From contig JAQSXD010000288.1 of NCBI GenBank assembly GCA_029266295.1, forward strand, positions 1-5,430: a stretch of DNA of 5,430 nt, written 5' to 3'. Each line of letters starts with the position of its first letter. Within the stretch, counting starts at the first letter, position 1. This document shows positions 5,218-5,430 of the stretch, in pieces. The notes under the pieces were generated by a model. The model searched no databases, had not been told where the DNA came from, and worked only from the letters and a program-made list of their open reading frames with translations. The position numbers and the translations under genes were made by a program. This stretch comes from Bacillota bacterium. GTDB lineage: Bacteria; Bacillota; Clostridia; Peptostreptococcales; Anaerovoracaceae.

Positions 5218-5231
5218 AATGGAAATTAGTA

Positions 5232-5423
5232 TTAGATAGCGCGGTTGATTTTGTTGCTACGAATGCAACGAGTGCATACGTTCTTTCTTGAAACTGTTCC
5301 GTTTACATCAACTCTAACAGTCTGAATGTTTGCATTCCACTTTCTTCTTGTATGTCTGTTGGAATGGGAAACGTTATTTCCAGAAACTTGACCCTTACCA
5401 CATATTTCACACTTTCTTGACAT
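5232..5423 (-). CDS. rpmB: Large ribosomal subunit protein bL28
   Basis: bL28 is a small basic protein of the 50S ribosomal subunit. The 63 residues are the usual length for Firmicutes. The sequence starts MSRKCEICGKG and contains the characteristic SNRHTRRKWNANIQ segment (21-34), with a high Arg/Lys/Asn content. Four cysteines in two CxxC pairs (5, 8 and 50, 53) make this the zinc-binding form of bL28 rather than the cysteine-free paralogue. The ATG lies 7 bases from the window edge, so its promoter and full ribosome binding site are not visible. In Firmicutes rpmB is commonly found close to the asp23-fakA-recG cluster. Here the two small plus-strand membrane-protein genes and a long structured spacer separate it from the Asp23-family gene. 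Confidence 0.97.
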   Translation of the reverse strand: MSRKCEICGKGQVSGNNVSHSNRHTRRKWNANIQTVRVDVNGTVSRKNVCTRCIRSNKINRAI

Positions 5424-5430
5424 CTGCCGC

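Noticed and set aside
4830..5231. Search for a CRISPR array, tRNA or small ORF in the long spacer
   Set aside because: The repeats are inverted rather than regularly spaced direct repeats, no cloverleaf with a T-loop was seen, and no frame combines a start, binding site and protein-like sequence.

Overview
The window looks like a chromosomal housekeeping segment from a Gram-positive anaerobe of the class Clostridia. The evidence is gene content and order: a coiled-coil protein, coaD, rsmD, recG, an Asp23/Gls24 gene and rpmB, all on the minus strand, with strong AGGAGG-type ribosome binding sites and two TTG starts. The species cannot be named from this sequence.

Layout. Minus-strand transcription runs from high to low coordinates. 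rpmB (5423-5232, ribosomal protein bL28) is followed by about 350 bases packed with inverted repeats, including three terminator-like hairpins. Two small plus-strand membrane-protein ORFs (4335-4550 and 4644-4829) converge on rpmB and end before a bidirectional terminator at 4886-4947. An Asp23/Gls24-family gene (4243-3854) starts a second minus-strand unit and is followed 27 bases later by recG (3826-1784). A gap of about 95 bases holds a probable promoter overlapped by a perfect 12-bp dyad. It precedes rsmD (1687-1136), coaD (1052-567) and a coiled-coil protein (549-19) that follows coaD after 17 bases.

Roles. The known genes are housekeeping functions: rRNA methylation (RsmD), coenzyme A synthesis (CoaD), remodelling of stalled replication forks (RecG), a large-subunit ribosomal protein (bL28) and an Asp23-like protein that in other Firmicutes is tied to the envelope or to fatty acid kinase. 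They appear grouped by conserved Firmicutes synteny rather than by one pathway. fakA, which often lies between asp23 and recG in Firmicutes, is absent here.

The least explained part is 4335-5231. It holds two small two-helix membrane proteins that look like diverged tandem paralogues, and a structured intergenic region that could fold as a three-way junction at 4956-5028. No CRISPR array, tRNA, rRNA, insertion sequence or phage gene was seen, and no complete new system can be claimed.
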